Of a stretch of DNA of 64,000 nt, positions 59,904 to 64,000 are shown piece after piece. The translations under genes were made by a program, and so were the position numbers. Each line of letters begins with the position of its first letter. Position 1 is the stretch's first letter. The stretch is taken from contig KV908404.1 of NCBI GenBank assembly GCA_002005505.1, positions 34,009 through 98,008 on the forward strand. The letters are read 5' to 3'. The notes under the pieces were generated by a model. That model saw nothing but the letters and a program-made list of their open reading frames with translations, searched no databases and was not told where the DNA came from. Source of the DNA: Botryococcus braunii (lineage: Eukaryota > Chlorophyta > Trebouxiophyceae).

Positions 59904-60644
59904 GTCCCACTTGCGGGCATCCCTTGATTAAGCCATTTGCGGCTTGAGACTTTTCCAGCCACTTGCGGCTGATGACCCTTGGAGCTTCAACACCAGCCAG
60001 CTTGGATCTGGGAGGGAGGGAGGGTGGAAGGGCCTGGGAGGGGGATTCGTGAATTGGGACTTGCATGCATGTCTCTTGGTTATATGTTTTGCATGGGTTA
60101 TGTTTCCTTACCCACGGCTCCACTTTGTGATGCACTTGCTGTTGCAGTGTAGCTGCAAATTGTAGTTCTGTGTCTGCATGACTTGCTTGGTATCTTACCC
60201 ATGAGATACACCGTGTGGTAGTTAGTCGTGTGTAGCTTGCTGCTCTAGACGATATGCCTTATGCCTTTAGTTGGAAAGCCACCTCAAGCGAAGGTTACAC
60301 TGCAGTGCAGGGTAACTGGACCTAAGGTTTGGACAAGTGCTAGTCTAATGACTCAACCTAATTGTTTCATCACTGGTGTGAGTGCTGTCTAGGGAGTTCG
60401 TCCCCTAAGTTAGAGGATCCGCCTTGCAGACGATAGTCCTTAGAATGTTAAGGTATTCGGGCATTGAGCAGATGAGTCCCTCGTCTGTGTCGTGCTAACT
60501 TGCTTTGTGGACTTCATCCTCTGACTTGCTGGTTTGGTAACTATAGGAGGTGTGATTATCTATAGTTGCAGTAAGCAGGGTTCGTGATGCCCCTGTCTTA
60601 CGTTTGTGGCCCCATTGCCATGAACAACATCTCATAGCTTATGC

Positions 60645-60658
60645 CAAGGGGGAGGGCA
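60645..60658 (+). promoter_or_regulatory. Polypurine tract of the chromovirus
   Basis: CAAGGGGGAGGGCA abuts the 3' LTR, the expected place for plus-strand priming. Confidence 0.85.
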
Positions 60659-60919
60659 TGTAGCATTTCCTAGGGTATAATGCTCTAGTATGGTCCTTGG
60701 CATTGCTCTTTGACTTGCCATGTGATCTGGATTCGCAGTACAACCTCGCTCAAGTAGTTCGCTCGGTTGCCCGACTACGCGTCTGTGGCAGTACAGTATA
60801 ATTCAATCCACCCTGGGTTTAAGAGTACGCTTGCGAATCAATCATGTAACACTCTTTCGTTGCACACCACGAACGTCTCACTATCTCATAAAAACCTCTT
60901 CCGCTTAGTTAACGCTACA
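60659..60919 (+). repeat. 3' LTR of the chromovirus
   Basis: 261 bp, one substitution relative to the 5' LTR. Confidence 0.97.
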
Positions 60920-61710
<791 letters not shown>

Positions 61711-64000
61711 ATGTCGCTTTTGTCATCTTATCTAATTATCCTGGGATTTTTGGCATTGTCTTTTGCAACTGCCACGAACGAGGTTTCAGATCCCGTGCTA
61801 GACAAGAAGTTGAAGCAGGCCGAGGAAATGCAAGATGAAATGCAAGAGGCGGGCACAGTAGTGGCGAGGTTGATTAAAGAAGCTCCGGAAGCTACCTTGA
61901 ATGCAGGGACGGGTGATGTATCGACCACAGGTGCTTCGCTGCTGGGGATGGATGGTATTCATATTGATTCATTAAGTGGAATACATGATGGTGTTGAAGG
62001 AGGATGCCAAATGCCATTTTAGGCTTGAAGGATTTGGCAGTCGAATATGTGAGTAGGGCTTGGGGTTCTTCCGGGTGCAGGTAACTGTGCGGGAGACATA
62101 TACAATTTCTGCAGCGAAGTCAAGGCTGGAATGCGTCGATTAGCGGATTGCCTTTCAAAACAACTGGCGGAAGAGGAAAAAGGGAATGTGCAAGGTATGT
62201 GAAAGACACTTAATGTTGCAATGGTTTCCTTGAAGTGCACAAAAGAACCCGCAATTGCCATGTGTCATGCGGGGTGCAGGCAGAGGGCTGACTGAAGCAT
62301 GTAAGAAAGAGCTTGCAGATTTCAGGATTGACGTAGGCTCAAATATAAACAAAAACATCCCACTTGGTAAGGGGCTTCTATGTGGAAATTCACCGAATTC
62401 TTTTATGTTCGAGACACAGTTCAAGTATTGGATTGTCTCTACTGCAGCGGAAGCTTGCAAGGATGATGCAGCCAAGTTATGCACGGCTGAAGACCCAACG
62501 GACCCTGGGGCTATCTTGCCCTGCCTGAGGTATGGCCTCGCCGCAAATTTGTTTAAACCATAGTTTTATGAAGATTCAACTGCACCTGGGGCTTCAAGTA
62601 TTCTTAACGGGACACTTAGCCAGGTTACTTGATGGTTCGACATGATTAGAACTTAGCTGTGTTGTTGGCTTGTTTGGAATGTCAGGGATCGTGGGTCATC
62701 CTTCCTTGTGGTGGGGTGTTCATCATTGTGCTGGGAATGTTCAAGTTTGGAATTGCACCGTTTTGTGATTGCTGCCCGAACCATTACGCCCATTGTTGCT
62801 CTGGCCAGGAAGCAAAAAAGTAGAATTTCGAAACCCTGCTCCGAGGAAGTCTTCAAAACTCAACTTGAGGTATGACGTCTTTGGATCTGTGATTTGGGAT
62901 ATGTGTTCAGTATAACTTCAAGAGATATAGTGTTTAGAGATCTGGTTCTGATTGTTGCCCGCATCTGGGTGCCTGGCACCTAGTCACACATGAACCTCCT
63001 TGGATTTTGCTCCTCAATTGTGACGCTTTGAGAAGCAAGTCATGGTGTGGACAGGCGGCCAAGGATTACCGTGCAGATGCGAACCTGTATGCTGCATGTG
63101 GTTCAGATGCCAAAGCCTTATGCGCAGATGTGAAAGCAGGCGAGGGTCGTATTCAGGCGTGCCTGGTGAGCACCAGTCTTCCTCATTTGCTGCTAAGATT
63201 GAGTTGTTCAGGGCATTGGCATGTTTGTCCTTAAGAGTTCACGCGTTGCGTGAATTCTGCTGGTGATATGCGGAGACTTTGGCTCATGTGGGTGGTGTGT
63301 GGCAGAGGGATCAGCAAGCAAAATTGAGCTGGGAGTGTCAGGGAGAGTTGTTTCGACAAGAAGTGGAGAACGCCGACAACATAATGTTGAGTTATCGGCT
63401 AATGAGAAAGTGCATGGGGGACAAAAAGAAGTTCTGCCCTGATGTTGAACCGGGTGCGGAATGCTCTGTGAGCTGCTGTTTCTGTGCTTAACTTGATTGT
63501 GTCAGAAGTGCTGGGAACTCTTGGCCCCTGTTGCAAATGTGGTGGGAAATTTTGGTATTTCTGTGTTATATGAGAAATGAGGCCGGCCAAGCATTTGTTG
63601 AGCTCTGCTTAGTGAGAGTGAGGGAGAGAAGTTGTCGCCAGCTCCGTAATTAAGTTTCTTTCCGTGCTTATCCTCACCCTATCTACATGCGGTTATGTGT
63701 CTTCTTGCCCCGTGTCTTCCTTCTGACGTTGCGTTCAAGACTGTACACAGGTAGTGCACTACTGGTCTGAAATGTTGGTGACTTAGCTTCCTGCTGCCTC
63801 ATTCATGCTGATATTGAACTTTTGGCGTACTCGAATGAGCACAAGAACCCCACAGCAGTACTATTTATTCTTTTTTGGTCTGTGTGTGGCCCAGGTAATG
63901 CTCGGGTCAAGGACTGCTTAGAGGAGAAGAGGAACAAGGAAGGTTTCAGTCCAGAATGCAAGGAAGAGTTTGAGAAGATGATGGAGAAAAGGGCTGTACA
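61711..64000 (+). pseudogene. GLG1-like copy D, cut by the window end; probably broken
   Basis: Exon equivalents 61711-61930, 62081-62194, 62280-62366, 62448-62529 and 62809-62869 have the same lengths and phases as copy B and are open, with signal peptide MSLLSSYLIILGFLALSFAT. In the exon-6 equivalent (about 62991-63166) the acceptor AG is AC and one base is missing from GGACTTTTGC, so normal splicing and frame are lost. Exon 7 (63306-63453) is open and exon 8 begins at about 63897 and runs off the window. A product skipping exon 6 (177 nt, in phase) is conceivable, so pseudogene status is likely but not certain. Confidence 0.7.

Overview
The window looks like nuclear DNA of a photosynthetic eukaryote, most likely a green alga. 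It has many short GT-AG introns, very long dinucleotide microsatellites and a chromodomain LTR retrotransposon. It also carries a plastid-type Obg GTPase and a deubiquitinase of a type familiar from plants. Nearly all genes are split into small exons, so genes were rebuilt by matching domain motifs, GT/AG borders and reading phase across junctions. The species cannot be named from sequence alone.

Layout. 1-5.5 kb: a plus-strand multi-exon gene for a probable nuclear protein with basic clusters and a DEK_C-like helical segment, open at both ends. 8.2-11.9 kb (minus): an OTU-family cysteine deubiquitinase whose Cys motif, FWGGE block and NHYD motif lie in separate exons. 12.7-20.0 kb (plus): a complete-looking ObgC-type GTPase in nine exons. 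21.7-26.2 kb (minus): a six-exon gene for an unrecognised 308-residue protein with one membrane segment. 26.9-28.5 kb (minus): four exons of a class-3-lipase-like hydrolase.

30.9-64 kb is the most interesting part: a cluster of genes for Golgi apparatus protein 1 (GLG1/MG160/ESL-1)-type cysteine-rich repeat proteins. Copy A (minus, 16 exons, 912 codons) is intact, with signal peptide, about 13 repeats, a membrane segment and a short tail. Head-to-head with it, across a spacer of about 570 bp, lies copy B (plus, 11 exons, 589 codons). B is truncated before the membrane segment but has no internal lesion, so it could encode a secreted form. Copies C and D repeat the B unit in tandem (about 8.4-8.8 kb per unit, excluding the retrotransposon) and are decaying. 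A stub of an A-like first exon survives between B and C. A 5.86-kb chromovirus with 261-bp LTRs differing at one base and an ATTAA target duplication is inserted between C and D.

The remaining space holds (CA)n, (GA)n, (ATG)n and (AT)n tracts, intronic minisatellites with 24-, 33- and 90-bp periods and several perfect palindromes. No CRISPR, operon or convincing RNA gene was seen.
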